Part shown: piece by piece, positions 34,807 through 43,828 of the stretch
Numbering within the stretch: the first letter of the stretch is position 1
How the letters are laid out: each line of letters opens with the position of its first letter
Assembly (NCBI GenBank): GCA_000143165.1
Contig: CP002084.1
Span: forward strand, 1,488,001-1,552,000
DNA length: 64,000 bases
Direction: 5' to 3'
Source of the DNA: Dehalogenimonas lykanthroporepellens BL-DC-9
Lineage (GTDB): Bacteria; Chloroflexota; Dehalococcoidia; Dehalococcoidales; Dehalococcoidaceae
The notes under the pieces: model-generated
The model's database searches: none
The model's input: the letters and a program-made list of their open reading frames with translations, nothing else
What the model was told of the DNA's origin: nothing
Made by a program: the position numbers and the translations under genes

Positions 34807-35997
34807 ATGAGAAAGTCAATATTTGCCATTCTTGCGGTGTTATTAATTCTTTCAAATATAACAATGGAGAGTGTTATATTTGAAGCAAAAAGTGATAATG
34901 TAACTATAGCGGAAGCAAGTGAAGTCGGGCAATATTTCAAACAATGTTATGGTGATATTGTGGATTCGACTTGGAATAACTCTGATATTCTTGGGCCTGT
35001 TGTTTATTATGCGGTTGATGGTACTAAAGTAGCTTATGAGTTTACGGTAGTAAACATGGACGAACCCATCGGTTACGTGATCATCTCTGCTACAAAAGAC
35101 TTGCCACCACTCTTGGAGGCTGGTGAAGGAAGATCACCGAGCAGTTATCTCAAAGAAACCAAAAATTTAGCGATAATGGAAAATCTAACCTCCTCTGCTG
35201 ATAAACCTAGATTTCTATGGTGGGGAGCGCTGACGTATTCGGTTCAATACGGTGAACAAATGAAGGAAAAGGGGTTGGCAATTCATTTACAGTCCGGCAG
35301 GATAATGAGTGTGCCCAGTGAGTTACCTGTTTTTGAGGTTGACACTACACTTGCTGAGGCCGCTTGGATTGAGGTAATGAACAAGTCCAATCAAGTGGGA
35401 ACAGTAGTTAGAAGCTCCAACTATCACTGGATTACTGGAGTGCCTTGTTATTATCAACAGGGTTGGAGTGGTGGACATGGTGATGACTATAGCCAATATG
35501 CCACGTGGCCTTCCTGTCGCGGTACTGGTGCAGACCCATGGGCAAAATGGGATGGCTGTACTCCAATCGCTGGTTCAATGATTCTTGGGTATTGGGACGG
35601 AATGGGTTATACATCCATTCCTAATGGTGAGGATCTTTTAATCGATGATTGCCATCATTGGATGCATACTGACTTTGACGGGTTTACTACTGGAAGTGAC
35701 ATTGATGACGGGCTTGAAAATCTATTAGAAGAATATGGTTACAATGACTTTAGTGTGAGGAATGATGGACATGTGGCTTGGAGTGATATCACGATTCATG
35801 TCGATAATGATTATCCAGAAATATTGTCGTTCGTTTTCAATCCAACTTATGGAAATCATTCCGTTGCAGTGGTTGGCTACATTGAAGATGGCGAAAACAA
35901 ACAAATAATTATCCATGATACTCTGACTGCATCTGCAGCGTGGATTGGTTGGGGTACGTTTGCTTATCCCATTATCACGATGTGTAATCCAGAGTAA
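34807..35997 (+). CDS. secreted C39-like cysteine peptidase
   Basis: 396 residues. An N-terminal hydrophobic signal (FAILAVLLILSNI) is followed by a propeptide-like region with GYVIISATKDLPPLLEAGEG, resembling the pro-domain of streptopain-type peptidases. The catalytic domain has a likely nucleophile in WDGCTPIAGSMILGYW (Cys near residue 256), a His in GNHSVAVVGY and an Asp in IIIHDT, the order of papain-like C39 peptidases. It should be exported and may process itself. GAGAGG lies upstream of ATG 34807. Substrate unknown. It sits between the two sensor-kinase cassettes, among other envelope genes. Confidence 0.8.
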   Translation: MRKSIFAILAVLLILSNITMESVIFEAKSDNVTIAEASEVGQYFKQCYGDIVDSTWNNSDILGPVVYYAVDGTKVAYEFTVVNMDEPIGYVIISATKDLPPLLEAGEGRSPSSYLKETKNLAIMENLTSSADKPRFLWWGALTYSVQYGEQMKEKGLAIHLQSGRIMSVPSELPVFEVDTTLAEAAWIEVMNKSNQVGTVVRSSNYHWITGVPCYYQQGWSGGHGDDYSQYATWPSCRGTGADPWAKWDGCTPIAGSMILGYWDGMGYTSIPNGEDLLIDDCHHWMHTDFDGFTTGSDIDDGLENLLEEYGYNDFSVRNDGHVAWSDITIHVDNDYPEILSFVFNPTYGNHSVAVVGYIEDGENKQIIIHDTLTASAAWIGWGTFAYPIITMCNPE

Positions 35998-36131
35998 AGT
36001 CTTTCAATTAGGGGCGCATTGGGAGGCAATTTCTCTAAATGCCCCCTAAATTGTTGTAACAGTTAAAATTGAAGTTTAAACTGATTTGTCTAATTTGTGT
36101 ATCGGTTTATCTTCAGCGCTGAGGTAGAGTA

Positions 36132-36938
36132 ATGAATGTTCACCAGGTATTCAAGATTTGGGTAGACCGTAATTGGCGTATCATGATTACTATTTGGTTA
36201 TTAATATACGTGCCGATTATTCTCTTTACCATATTAATTCATGAATTGATGCGTATTGCGGATGGTAGTATTTTAGTTACTGTGATTGATTTACTTGTTC
36301 ATTATTTTGTATCGGTCACGGGCCCTTCGTTGATTCTTTCGTTTGCAGTCTATGCCATGATCCTAGTGGTGATAAATTTAAAAAATACTGATATTACCAG
36401 TTCCCTCACACACATAAAGTTCAAATGGCTGTGGCACTATTTTCCCATTGTTTGGTTAGGGGCAGTGTCACCGTGTTTGATTTTGGCGTCGCTTCAGTCA
36501 GGCGGGTTAAGTTTAACTGATTTTATTATCCCATGTATCGTTAGTGTCGTATTTTCAATTATCGTCTTTTATGTTTATCTCAACAGAAGCCATTCAGCGC
36601 GTTTTAGGAATAGAATTATCAACTATTGTCAAAAATTAAGTAATGATTGGAAGAATGCGGAATATTTATTAATATGGATAGGTGTCTTTTGGGTAGCACC
36701 ATCTTATAAAATCCATGCTATATTAGGTTTTGGGAACTCAAAGCCGGATTTTTTACAGTTTGGTGGTCTTTATTTTATTAAGGAAACCTTGGGGGGTGGG
36801 CTCTTTCCGTTAATCTACCAACTAATTCCTTTTATTGTTTTCACTATTGCCTTCGCTGGTCTCTTGTATATGATATTCCTTCCAACTAAAGCGTTGGTAT
36901 TGGGACTGATGCAGGTTCGTTCAAAAGATAGTAAGTAA
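36132..36938 (+). CDS. polytopic membrane protein, unknown
   Basis: 268 residues, AT-rich relative to its neighbours, with about six membrane segments (for example IWLLIYVPIILFTILIHELM, LIYQLIPFIVFTIAFAGLLYMIFL). GAGG lies before ATG 36132. No domain recognised. It converges with the kinase at 36966 on the other strand. Its low G+C compared with the flanking kinase genes suggests a different origin. Confidence 0.6.
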   Translation: MNVHQVFKIWVDRNWRIMITIWLLIYVPIILFTILIHELMRIADGSILVTVIDLLVHYFVSVTGPSLILSFAVYAMILVVINLKNTDITSSLTHIKFKWLWHYFPIVWLGAVSPCLILASLQSGGLSLTDFIIPCIVSVVFSIIVFYVYLNRSHSARFRNRIINYCQKLSNDWKNAEYLLIWIGVFWVAPSYKIHAILGFGNSKPDFLQFGGLYFIKETLGGGLFPLIYQLIPFIVFTIAFAGLLYMIFLPTKALVLGLMQVRSKDSK

Positions 36939-36965
36939 TAGTTAGCCTTTAGGATTACCCCCGAT

Positions 36966-38318
36966 TCATTTTCTTTCCTCATTTACCGGCAGTCTGACGG
37001 TAAATGTTGAACCTTCGCCCGATTTACTCGCCACTTCCATCTTTCCCCGGTATATCTGCGCCGTCCCCTGGACGATGGACAGCCCCAGTCCGGTGCCTTC
37101 CACCCGGCGGTCAATGCGGTAGAACCTCTCCCCTAGGTGAGGCAGGTGTTCCGGGCTGATGCCGATACCGGTGTCGGTCACGCTGATGATGATCTCGCCG
37201 TTCTGTTTTTCCAGCGTGAGGCTGATTCTGCCGCCCGGCGGTGTGTATTTGACGGCGTTGGAGAGCAGGTTGTCGAAAAGATTATCGAACTGGAGGTTGT
37301 TGCCGTAAATCCATGTCTCCGCTTCGATGTCTTGCGTCAGTTTGATGTCTTTGTTCTTTATCGGTGTTTCCCAGCGGCTGACTACTTCACGGGCAATGGT
37401 GGCGAGGTTCAGTTCCCGGCTGTCTTGCGGCACCGGCCCGGCGTCCAGCCCGGCCAGTGTCAGGAGGTCTTCCACGATGAGGCGCATCCTTCCTACCTGG
37501 CCGGAGACGACAGTCAGCGCCTGGCGGTATTCTTCAGAGTTTCGCTCCTTCATCAGCGCCAGATCAGTTTCAGCCTTGATCACCGTCAGCGGTGAAGTCA
37601 GGTCATGCGAGGCGTTGGCGGTGAAGCGGTATTGGCGGTCGATGAAACCGTGAATACGGTCGAAGAGGGCGTTGAGCGTGCCGGAAAGCCTGCCCAGTTC
37701 GTCTTCATGCTTCACCGGTATCCGGTCTTCCAGCTTTGCCGGGTCAATCTTCTCGGCGGTATCGGTAATGACCCGCACCTGTCTCAGTGAATTGTGAGCC
37801 AGGAAGAAACCGGTACCGGAAGCGATTATTAGAGCGAAGGGGATGGCCATATACAGAATATTTTTGTACTGGTCAAGGACATTGTATATGAAGTTTGAGT
37901 CACGTGCCGCTACCAACAGCTTGCCGGGGGTTGATGCGTCATATGCACCGATACCCATGCGCACTTGACCGGTGGTGCTATCTCTGGAATGGAGAAGGGG
38001 TACCGGCTCCAAACTGGTCAATGTTGATAGTACATGCTTTCCCAAAGACTGGTCGCCGGTCAGCGCTCCGCTTTCGGTGTCATAGATAAAAAGAGAACTC
38101 GGGACACTATCTTCCAATTCTTCGAGCGCGGCGGCAATGTCATCATCCGAGTGACGTTCTATGGCGGTTTTTGCGCGTTCGTAATCCGCCATAATCGCAT
38201 TATCCAGATCATGAAACAAGCCGTATGACAGAAACGCCCAGGAAACCCACCCGGTTACAGCCAGGGTAACCACCATCACCGCTGAATAGATTAGCGTCAG
38301 TTTTAGCTTAACACTCAC
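36966..38318 (-). CDS. membrane sensor histidine kinase, cassette copy 2
   Basis: 450 residues from GTG 38318, overlapping the regulator stop as GTGA. Same layout as the kinase at 30621: TM1, a sensor of about 120 residues, TM2, HAMP, HisKA (NASHDLTSPLTVIKAE), HATPase_c (VTDTGIGISPEH). The kinase core is nearly identical to copy 1, but the sensor differs strongly (for example YGLFHDLDNAIMADYERAKT against SGLSHNLSESLRTDFDRAKA). It should sense an envelope signal and phosphorylate the regulator encoded just upstream. Confidence 0.94.
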   Translation of the reverse strand: MSVKLKLTLIYSAVMVVTLAVTGWVSWAFLSYGLFHDLDNAIMADYERAKTAIERHSDDDIAAALEELEDSVPSSLFIYDTESGALTGDQSLGKHVLSTLTSLEPVPLLHSRDSTTGQVRMGIGAYDASTPGKLLVAARDSNFIYNVLDQYKNILYMAIPFALIIASGTGFFLAHNSLRQVRVITDTAEKIDPAKLEDRIPVKHEDELGRLSGTLNALFDRIHGFIDRQYRFTANASHDLTSPLTVIKAETDLALMKERNSEEYRQALTVVSGQVGRMRLIVEDLLTLAGLDAGPVPQDSRELNLATIAREVVSRWETPIKNKDIKLTQDIEAETWIYGNNLQFDNLFDNLLSNAVKYTPPGGRISLTLEKQNGEIIISVTDTGIGISPEHLPHLGERFYRIDRRVEGTGLGLSIVQGTAQIYRGKMEVASKSGEGSTFTVRLPVNEERK

Positions 38319-38986
38319 CGGTTCAGCCTGTAACCGCAACCCCTGACTGTTTGGATAGGGCCGGTTTGCGGGTCCCACCCCAGTTTCTCCCGCAGTCTTT
38401 TGATGATGACGTCCACCACATTGGACTTGAAATCCTTGTCGTGGGTTGTCGAAATATACTCTTCTATCCTGACGCGTTCGATTATGACATTGGGATTGTT
38501 GGCGAACAGTTCCAGAACTCTGAATTCGTTGGCCGTTAACTCTACTGTTTCCCCTTTAAGGCTGACCCGGTGAGCCGTTATATCGATGGTAATCCCGTCT
38601 ATTTCTATCACCAGGGGCGCCATCTGGCGGGGTCGCCTGCCAAGTGCGCAGATACGAGCGAAAAGCTCATTGTATTCGAAGGGTTTGGCTAAATAGTCGT
38701 CAGCTCCTGTGTTCAAGCCCTGGGCTTTTTCCTGTGCTGTACCTCTGGCGGTCAGCATCAGAATTGGAGTCGTCACTCCAGCTTTTCTTAAATCCTGGCA
38801 AACGCTGAAACCGTCTTTGTCGGGCAACATGATATCCAGAATGATGAGATCGAAGGGCGTGTTTCCGGCAAACGTTTCTCCATCTCCACCGGTGTAGACG
38901 CATTCCACCACATGCCCCGCTTCCCCTGCGGCGCGGGAGAAGGTTGCGCACAACTGTTCATCGTCGTCAATCAGCAGGATTTTCAT
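38315..38986 (-). CDS. OmpR/PhoB-family response regulator, cassette copy 2 (intact)
   Basis: 223 residues. The receiver has ILLIDDDEQL, the phospho-acceptor Asp in DLIILDIMLPDKDG, and Lys in DDYLAKPFEYNEL. The winged helix has LTANEFRVLELFANNPN, VVDVIIKRLREKLG and IQTVRGCGYRLNR. It is coupled to its kinase. The divergent intergenic region (38987-39105) carries four 11-bp-spaced repeats of the type bound by this family, so it probably controls the crystallin-like gene next to it, and by motif also the ABC operon at 46.4 kb. Confidence 0.95.
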   Translation of the reverse strand: MKILLIDDDEQLCATFSRAAGEAGHVVECVYTGGDGETFAGNTPFDLIILDIMLPDKDGFSVCQDLRKAGVTTPILMLTARGTAQEKAQGLNTGADDYLAKPFEYNELFARICALGRRPRQMAPLVIEIDGITIDITAHRVSLKGETVELTANEFRVLELFANNPNVIIERVRIEEYISTTHDKDFKSNVVDVIIKRLREKLGWDPQTGPIQTVRGCGYRLNR

Positions 38987-39024
38987 TGCCCCGGTACTAT
39001 TTACCCATGACTACATTCTTTTGA

Positions 39025-39080
39025 TTGTCATCGAATTGTCATCAAAATGTCATCGTCTGTTCATCTTTGAGTGGTATTCT
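39025..39080 (+). promoter_or_regulatory. OmpR/PhoB-type direct repeats and -10 box, cassette copy 2
   Basis: Four tandem 11-mers: TTGTCATCGAA, TTGTCATCAAA, ATGTCATCGTC, TGTTCATCTTT (39025-39068). Six bases (GAGTGG) follow, then TATTCT (39075-39080). The start codon at 39106 is 25 bp further on. The repeat unit resembles the PhoB half-site CTGTCAT with 11-bp periodicity, fitting a PhoB-family regulator dimer pair upstream of a -35-less promoter. Confidence 0.75.
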
Positions 39081-39105
39081 TTAATGAAAAAAGTGGGGGA
39101 CTATC

Positions 39106-39780
39106 ATGAAAAAACGTTTTCCATCGGTTATATGTGTCGCTCTGGCGCTGATTGTCGCCTCCTCCAGCCCTATCCTGTCAGCTTCAGATACTGAAAAATA
39201 CACCTATGGAACAGGGGCTGTCAATAACAGTTATGCAGGACTCTTAAAACCATCGCAGATTGAGGCCATGTATCCCATGTCCGCGGAGGCCGAATCGTCT
39301 CTCGTTCATGTCATTCCTGAATGTCCGGTTATTGTTGACGGGGTTTGGTTCAAAGCAGAAGACATCATTCTTTTCAACGGTCAGCGGCTTCGTTTCACTG
39401 TGGATAAGGCAGGTCAGTTATACGCGTTTGCCACGGCGGTGGGGCTGGAAAAGTTCGTCGAAGCTGAATACGGAAAGGTGTTCGATGGTGCGGGTAGCAT
39501 TGGCACCCTCTCTACAGGTCTGAGTAAATCGGAATTTTTTGTTGATATGTGGTATAGGGGAGCAAAACTCCCTATAGAACCTGGTATGCAAGTGGGAGAT
39601 CTCGGTGGGTTTGAGAATGCTTTCTCATCTGCCAAAATCTGTGATCAAGTCGGTGTTTACATCTACGAATATGCTGATTTCGGGGGTTCCTATTTCTATA
39701 TGCCGCCGGGCTCTACCTGGAGCATGCTCACATTCCAGGGCTGGAATGACCGGGCGTCTTCAATCATAGCTTTAGGGTGA
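39106..39780 (+). CDS. secreted protein with C-terminal beta/gamma-crystallin (inhibitor I36-like) domain
   Basis: 224 residues. A Sec signal peptide (MKKRFPSVICVALALIVASS, cleavage after LSA) is followed by an unrecognised middle part. The C-terminal 50 residues have the crystallin-like pattern VYIYEYADFGGSYFYMPPGS ... LTFQGWNDRASSIIALG, as in peptidase-inhibitor family I36 and related calcium-binding proteins. Extracytoplasmic; role as inhibitor or structural protein not settled. It is divergent from the sensor-kinase regulator gene and has the PhoB-type promoter at 39025, hence a likely regulon output. GGGGGA precedes ATG 39106. A deleted copy lies at 34500. Confidence 0.82.
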   Translation: MKKRFPSVICVALALIVASSSPILSASDTEKYTYGTGAVNNSYAGLLKPSQIEAMYPMSAEAESSLVHVIPECPVIVDGVWFKAEDIILFNGQRLRFTVDKAGQLYAFATAVGLEKFVEAEYGKVFDGAGSIGTLSTGLSKSEFFVDMWYRGAKLPIEPGMQVGDLGGFENAFSSAKICDQVGVYIYEYADFGGSYFYMPPGSTWSMLTFQGWNDRASSIIALG

Positions 39781-39862
39781 AAACATAGTCCGTCCGTCTA
39801 TTGAAAAATCACTTATTCAGAAAGCCTAGGCTGAAACAGCCGTAAAACTACTGGAGGCATCA

Positions 39863-40351
39863 ATGAAAAATCTTATTAATACAGTTATGTTCACAACTAC
39901 CATTCTTTTATCTTGTTTGGTTAGCGGCTGTGTTTTATCTTCAAACCAAGAAGGAGAAATGATTTTACCTCCAGTCGAATTTGTAAGCGCGAAAACGTAT
40001 AATGATAATGGTCTTGTCGTATTATATATGCGACCATTTGATAATGAAATTACAAACGAAGAGATTGTATTCATCAAATCTGAATTACTTGAATACTATC
40101 CCCAATTTTATTATGATCCGGATGGTGTTCTCAAAGCTGTCGATCCCTTACCAACGTTTCCAGTTGGTAGCAAACTCGTGGCATTTGGATATGCCATTTA
40201 TAATGACCGTATATCCAATTCTTATTATGGAAGTATAGGGAATGCAACAGATATAAGCCCCGTCTATGAGAAAGCTCAAGAATGGTTTATTAATGAGTTG
40301 GCAAGGTCCAATTGGGGTAGGATGGATAAAACGGACACCAAAGTCAGGTAA
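39863..40351 (+). CDS. lipoprotein, unknown; last codon altered by IS3 copy D
   Basis: Lipobox VSGC (Cys near residue 23) after a hydrophobic signal; the rest (for example SAKTYNDNGLVVLYMRPFDN) is not recognised. The IS3 copy at 40313 sits exactly at the 3' end: removing it gives AAT followed by TGA (41588-41590), so the native protein has 150 residues. With the IS, translation runs 12 residues into the IS (WGRMDKTDTKVR) before TAA. The protein is thus probably still functional. Natively, its stop overlapped the start of the caspase-like gene (TTGA), so the two were coupled and the IS broke that link. Confidence 0.75.
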   Translation: MKNLINTVMFTTTILLSCLVSGCVLSSNQEGEMILPPVEFVSAKTYNDNGLVVLYMRPFDNEITNEEIVFIKSELLEYYPQFYYDPDGVLKAVDPLPTFPVGSKLVAFGYAIYNDRISNSYYGSIGNATDISPVYEKAQEWFINELARSNWGRMDKTDTKVR

Positions 40352-40375
40352 AATAAGACAGACGGAGGTGTCAGG

Positions 40376-40693
40376 ATGGAAAGGATTCCACACGGGAAGT
40401 ATACGAGGGAGTTCAGGCTGGAAGCGGTGAAGCTGGTGACAGAGGATAAGTTGTCTGTGGCGGAAGCTGCCAGGCGGCTGGCACTGCCGTCAAACACCTT
40501 GGACAACTGGCTCAGGAAACACAGAGCCGGCAAGCTTGAAGAAGTGGGCAAGTCATACCGGCCGCTGACAGAAGTAGAGATGGAGCTGGCCCGGGTAAAG
40601 AAGGAAAATGCCGAACTCAAAATGGAGCGGGAAATATTAAAAAAAGCAGCCGCGTACTTTGCCAGGGAGTCGCTGCCCGGTACGCGGCGATGA
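40376..40693 (+). CDS. IS3 OrfA, copy D
   Basis: 105 residues, same protein as in the other copies, with HTH and coiled coil. Confidence 0.92.
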   Translation: MERIPHGKYTREFRLEAVKLVTEDKLSVAEAARRLALPSNTLDNWLRKHRAGKLEEVGKSYRPLTEVEMELARVKKENAELKMEREILKKAAAYFARESLPGTRR

Positions 40694-41550
40694 AAGAACT
40701 GCGGCTCAAATATCCAGTCCCTATTCTCCGGCGAATGCTTGGTGTCTCCGGTAGCGGCTTTTATGCCTGGATGGATAGGCCTTTATCGAAGCGGGGTCAG
40801 GAGGAAGCGCGGCTTGAGTTGGAGATCAAGGCAGCGGATAAGCGGACGCGCCAGACCTATGGGCCGGAGCGACTACAGCGGGATTTGGCGGCGCACGGCG
40901 TGAGGGTGGGTATTTGCCGTATCAAGCGCATCCGGAAAAAGCTGGGGATACGTTGCAAACAGAAGCGTAAGTTCAAGGTTACCACGGATTCCAGGCACAG
41001 GTTGCCGGTAGCCGGAAACCTGTTGGCGCAGAAGTTTGTAACCTCCAGGCCGAATGAGGTATGGCTCACCGATATCACCTATATTTCTACCGATGAAGGT
41101 TGGCTGTATCTGGCAGGCCACAAGGACCTGTGGAATGGCGAAATTGTCGGATATGCCATGGGTAAGCGCTTGACCAGAAACCTGGTCAATGAGTCTTTGC
41201 TTCGGGCGGTGGCCGCTAAACACCCGGCCGAGGGGCTGTTGCACCACTCTGACCGGGGCAGCCAGTATTGCTCCCTCGAGTACCGGCGACTACTGGAACG
41301 ATTTGGCTTGAGAGCTTCCATGAGCCGGAAAGGGAACTGCTACGACAACGCACCTATGGAGAGCTTCTGGGGAACGCTAAAACAGGAACTGGTGAATCAT
41401 CGGCGCTATAGAACCAGACAAGAAGCCATCCGGGAGATCACGGAGTATATCGAAATCTTCTACAACCGGCAACGCCGGCAAGCCAGGCTGGGATTCTTGT
41501 CGCCGGCGGCTTATGCTCAACAATTCTACGCAGGACTGGTGGCGGCATGA
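40690..41550 (+). CDS. IS3 OrfB DDE transposase, copy D
   Basis: 286 residues; differs from copy A at a few positions (GVRVG, KQKRKFK, FVTSRPNEVW). DDE residues intact. Confidence 0.93.
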   Translation: MKELRLKYPVPILRRMLGVSGSGFYAWMDRPLSKRGQEEARLELEIKAADKRTRQTYGPERLQRDLAAHGVRVGICRIKRIRKKLGIRCKQKRKFKVTTDSRHRLPVAGNLLAQKFVTSRPNEVWLTDITYISTDEGWLYLAGHKDLWNGEIVGYAMGKRLTRNLVNESLLRAVAAKHPAEGLLHHSDRGSQYCSLEYRRLLERFGLRASMSRKGNCYDNAPMESFWGTLKQELVNHRRYRTRQEAIREITEYIEIFYNRQRRQARLGFLSPAAYAQQFYAGLVAA

Positions 41551-41783
41551 AAGGTTTGGTGTCTGAATTTGACATCCGACCTCAAATTGATTAAGATTGG
41601 CACGAAAGACGGTTATTGGGTTTTTAGGCGATTATTAGCAGTACTCGTTGGAGCGACTGTTGTTGTGGTTTTTTTATTTGCTTTTCATTTGAGTGATAAA
41701 TCGCATGATAATAAAAAGTATATATTGTGGAGTGAAGATGTCTGGTTGTTAATTATTGGAGTTGGGGACTATCCATACGCAGG

Positions 41784-43158
41784 GGTAGTGTCCCGTCAAG
41801 TGGTGTAAATTCATCATTGGTGGTTTCCCGAATAATCAAGCTGGTAAAGCCATGATCAGGGGTTCCTCCTGCGCCCCTTCCAGCGTTTTCTTCATCGAAT
41901 CCAAAGAAAAGTAGCGTCGTCCGACCTCCCACTCGTCCTGCTGTTCCATTAACACCGCCCCAATCAGCCTGATTACCGATTGGCTGTTGGGAAAGATGCC
42001 GACCACATTACTGCGGCGCTTGATTTCCTTATTCAGTCTCTCCAGGGGATTGGTAGAGTACAGTTGCCGCCAGTGTTCCCGGGGGAAAGCGGTATAGGCC
42101 AGGATATCCGGTTCTGCCTCTTCCAGTTGGTCGGCAACAGGACCGAATCGGAGTCTGAGGTTATCGGCTACCCGGCGGAGCTGGCTGCAAGCGCTGTCGC
42201 GGTCAGGTTGAGCGAAGATGGTACGGATAGCGGCAGATACCATAGCCTGGGCGCCCCGTGGCACTCTGGCCAGCGCATTGCGCATGAAGTGCACCCGGCA
42301 ACGTTGCCACGATACCCCGGTGAGTACCGTGCTGATGGCTTCCTTCAGCCCCAGATGAGCATCACTGATTACCAGCATCACCCCGCTCAAACCACGGCTG
42401 ACCAGCCCCCGCAGAAACTCTTTCCAGAATACACCGTCTTCACTGGGGTCGACCTCAAGCCCGATGATCTCGCGTTCTCCGGTTTCCCGGACGCCGTAGG
42501 CGATAATTACCGCCTGACTGACCACCCGCCCGGTATCCCTGACCTTGACGTAGGTCGCATCCAGCCACAGATAGGGATAACGCCATAACAAAGGCCGGTG
42601 ACGCCATCGTTCCACTTCATCGTCCAGAGCCCCGCATATTCGCGATACCTCGCTCTTACTGACCCCGTTAAGACCCAGTGACTGAACCAGAGATTCCACC
42701 TTGCGGGTGCTGATGCCCAACACATAGGCTTCCTGGATTACCGCCAGCAAGGCATGTTCCGCCCGGCGCCGGGGCTCGAGTAAGCTGGGAAAATAACTGC
42801 CGTCCCGCAACCGGGGAATCGCCAAGGGTATCGTGCCGGCCCGGGTGTCCCAGATACGCCCCCGGTAGCCGTTACGGTAGGTTAAACGACCGTCACTGCG
42901 CTCATGTTTCTCAGCTCCGGTCTTCTGCTTAACCTCAAGCTCCATGACCGCTTCGGCCAGCATTTTCACCCCTTCTCTCAGAAAATCAAGATCACCGTCG
43001 CTTCCTGACTTGCGTAGCAGTTCCAAAAGTGTCATCCTGTCTTTGGCCATTGTTGTGGTTACCTCCTGAAAGTCTTTGTTGTTATTTTCTTTCAAGAAAC
43101 CACACAATGGCCTGCTTTTTCAATTCCAGGAATTTACACCACGTACGGGGATTCTACT
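41784..43158 (-). mobile_element. IS256-family insertion sequence, copy 2
   Basis: 1375 bp between 8-bp duplications TACGCAGG (41776-41783 and 43159-43166). Nearly identical to copy 1 and in inverted orientation relative to it. Confidence 0.95.
41836..43050 (-). CDS. IS256-family transposase, copy 2
   Basis: 404 residues; one visible difference from copy 1 (EVDPSED for EVGPSED). Same start choice by the AGGAGG site. Intact. Confidence 0.94.
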   Translation of the reverse strand: MAKDRMTLLELLRKSGSDGDLDFLREGVKMLAEAVMELEVKQKTGAEKHERSDGRLTYRNGYRGRIWDTRAGTIPLAIPRLRDGSYFPSLLEPRRRAEHALLAVIQEAYVLGISTRKVESLVQSLGLNGVSKSEVSRICGALDDEVERWRHRPLLWRYPYLWLDATYVKVRDTGRVVSQAVIIAYGVRETGEREIIGLEVDPSEDGVFWKEFLRGLVSRGLSGVMLVISDAHLGLKEAISTVLTGVSWQRCRVHFMRNALARVPRGAQAMVSAAIRTIFAQPDRDSACSQLRRVADNLRLRFGPVADQLEEAEPDILAYTAFPREHWRQLYSTNPLERLNKEIKRRSNVVGIFPNSQSVIRLIGAVLMEQQDEWEVGRRYFSLDSMKKTLEGAQEEPLIMALPA

Positions 43159-43828
43159 TACGCAGGATATATTTCAAAGTTTGGTGAAGAAGACGCAACG
43201 AGTTTGACTTATGAGTTTTCAAAGTTCGTAAGCAGTACTAGGATCAATCTTATTACTGATGAAGACGCGACGAAATCCGGAATTCAGAATGCCTTCGAAA
43301 ACTGGTTAATTCCGAGAGAATCGGCCGATTCTACAGTTTTGGTATACATAGCCGGACATGGAACTCCCATGTATTTTGCGCCTTTTGATTCTGTTTTATA
43401 TACCAATGAAAATAATCTCAGTAGTCAAGAGCTGGGATATTGGCTTGAAAGGCTTGATTCTCAAAACATCGTGTTATTGATGGATTTCTGCAATAGTTAT
43501 GATTATTCATTGGATATAAATATCGATGATATAGACATCATGACATGTGGGTCAATGGGACAGATTTGTTGGGAATCTGAAGAATATCAGGGGGGCATTT
43601 ATTCACTGGCTCTTCGGGAAGCAATAAAAAAACCCGCGGAAATAGATATTGACAATGATAATATTATATCAACGAAGGAACTCTTTGCATTTATGGATCA
43701 GTATATGCACGTGTTATTTGAGTCGAATCCACCACCAGCCCCACAGAATCCTCGGATTATAGATTAGGCATCAGATAAACAATACAATCGGATTAACCCC
43801 ATTAAAAAGGTCAGTCAGGAGGCACCGA

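Larger units (their letters stand above)
40313..41584 (+). mobile_element. IS3-family insertion sequence, copy D
   Basis: 1272 bp; left end TGGGGTAGGATGG (two differences from the other copies), right end ...GACCTCA. Flanked by the 3-bp duplication AAT (40310-40312 and 41585-41587). It carries several point differences from copies A-C, so it is the most diverged copy. Confidence 0.92.
41587..43767 (+). pseudogene. membrane-anchored caspase-like (C14) peptidase with EF-hand, split by IS256 copy 2
   Basis: Removing IS256 (41784-43158) and one TACGCAGG copy joins IIGVGDYPYAG to YISKFGEEDAT in frame and gives 265 residues from TTG 41587. One membrane helix (about residues 15-34) is followed by a caspase-fold domain. 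The likely catalytic His130 lies in YIAGHGTP and Cys174 in LLMDFCNSYD. An EF-hand-like calcium loop (DIDNDNIISTKE) spans residues 226-237. The TTG overlaps the native stop of the lipoprotein gene before it, so the two formed a coupled pair. Both copies of the break are clean, so loss is recent. The substrate and any partner are unknown; bacterial caspase-like proteins often serve in defence or cell death, which is only a possibility here. Confidence 0.82.

Noticed and set aside
38315-38986. Naming the regulator phoB because of the 11-bp repeats
   Set aside because: The repeats show the class of regulator only; no phosphate transport or phoU gene is nearby and the kinase sensor is not PhoR-like.
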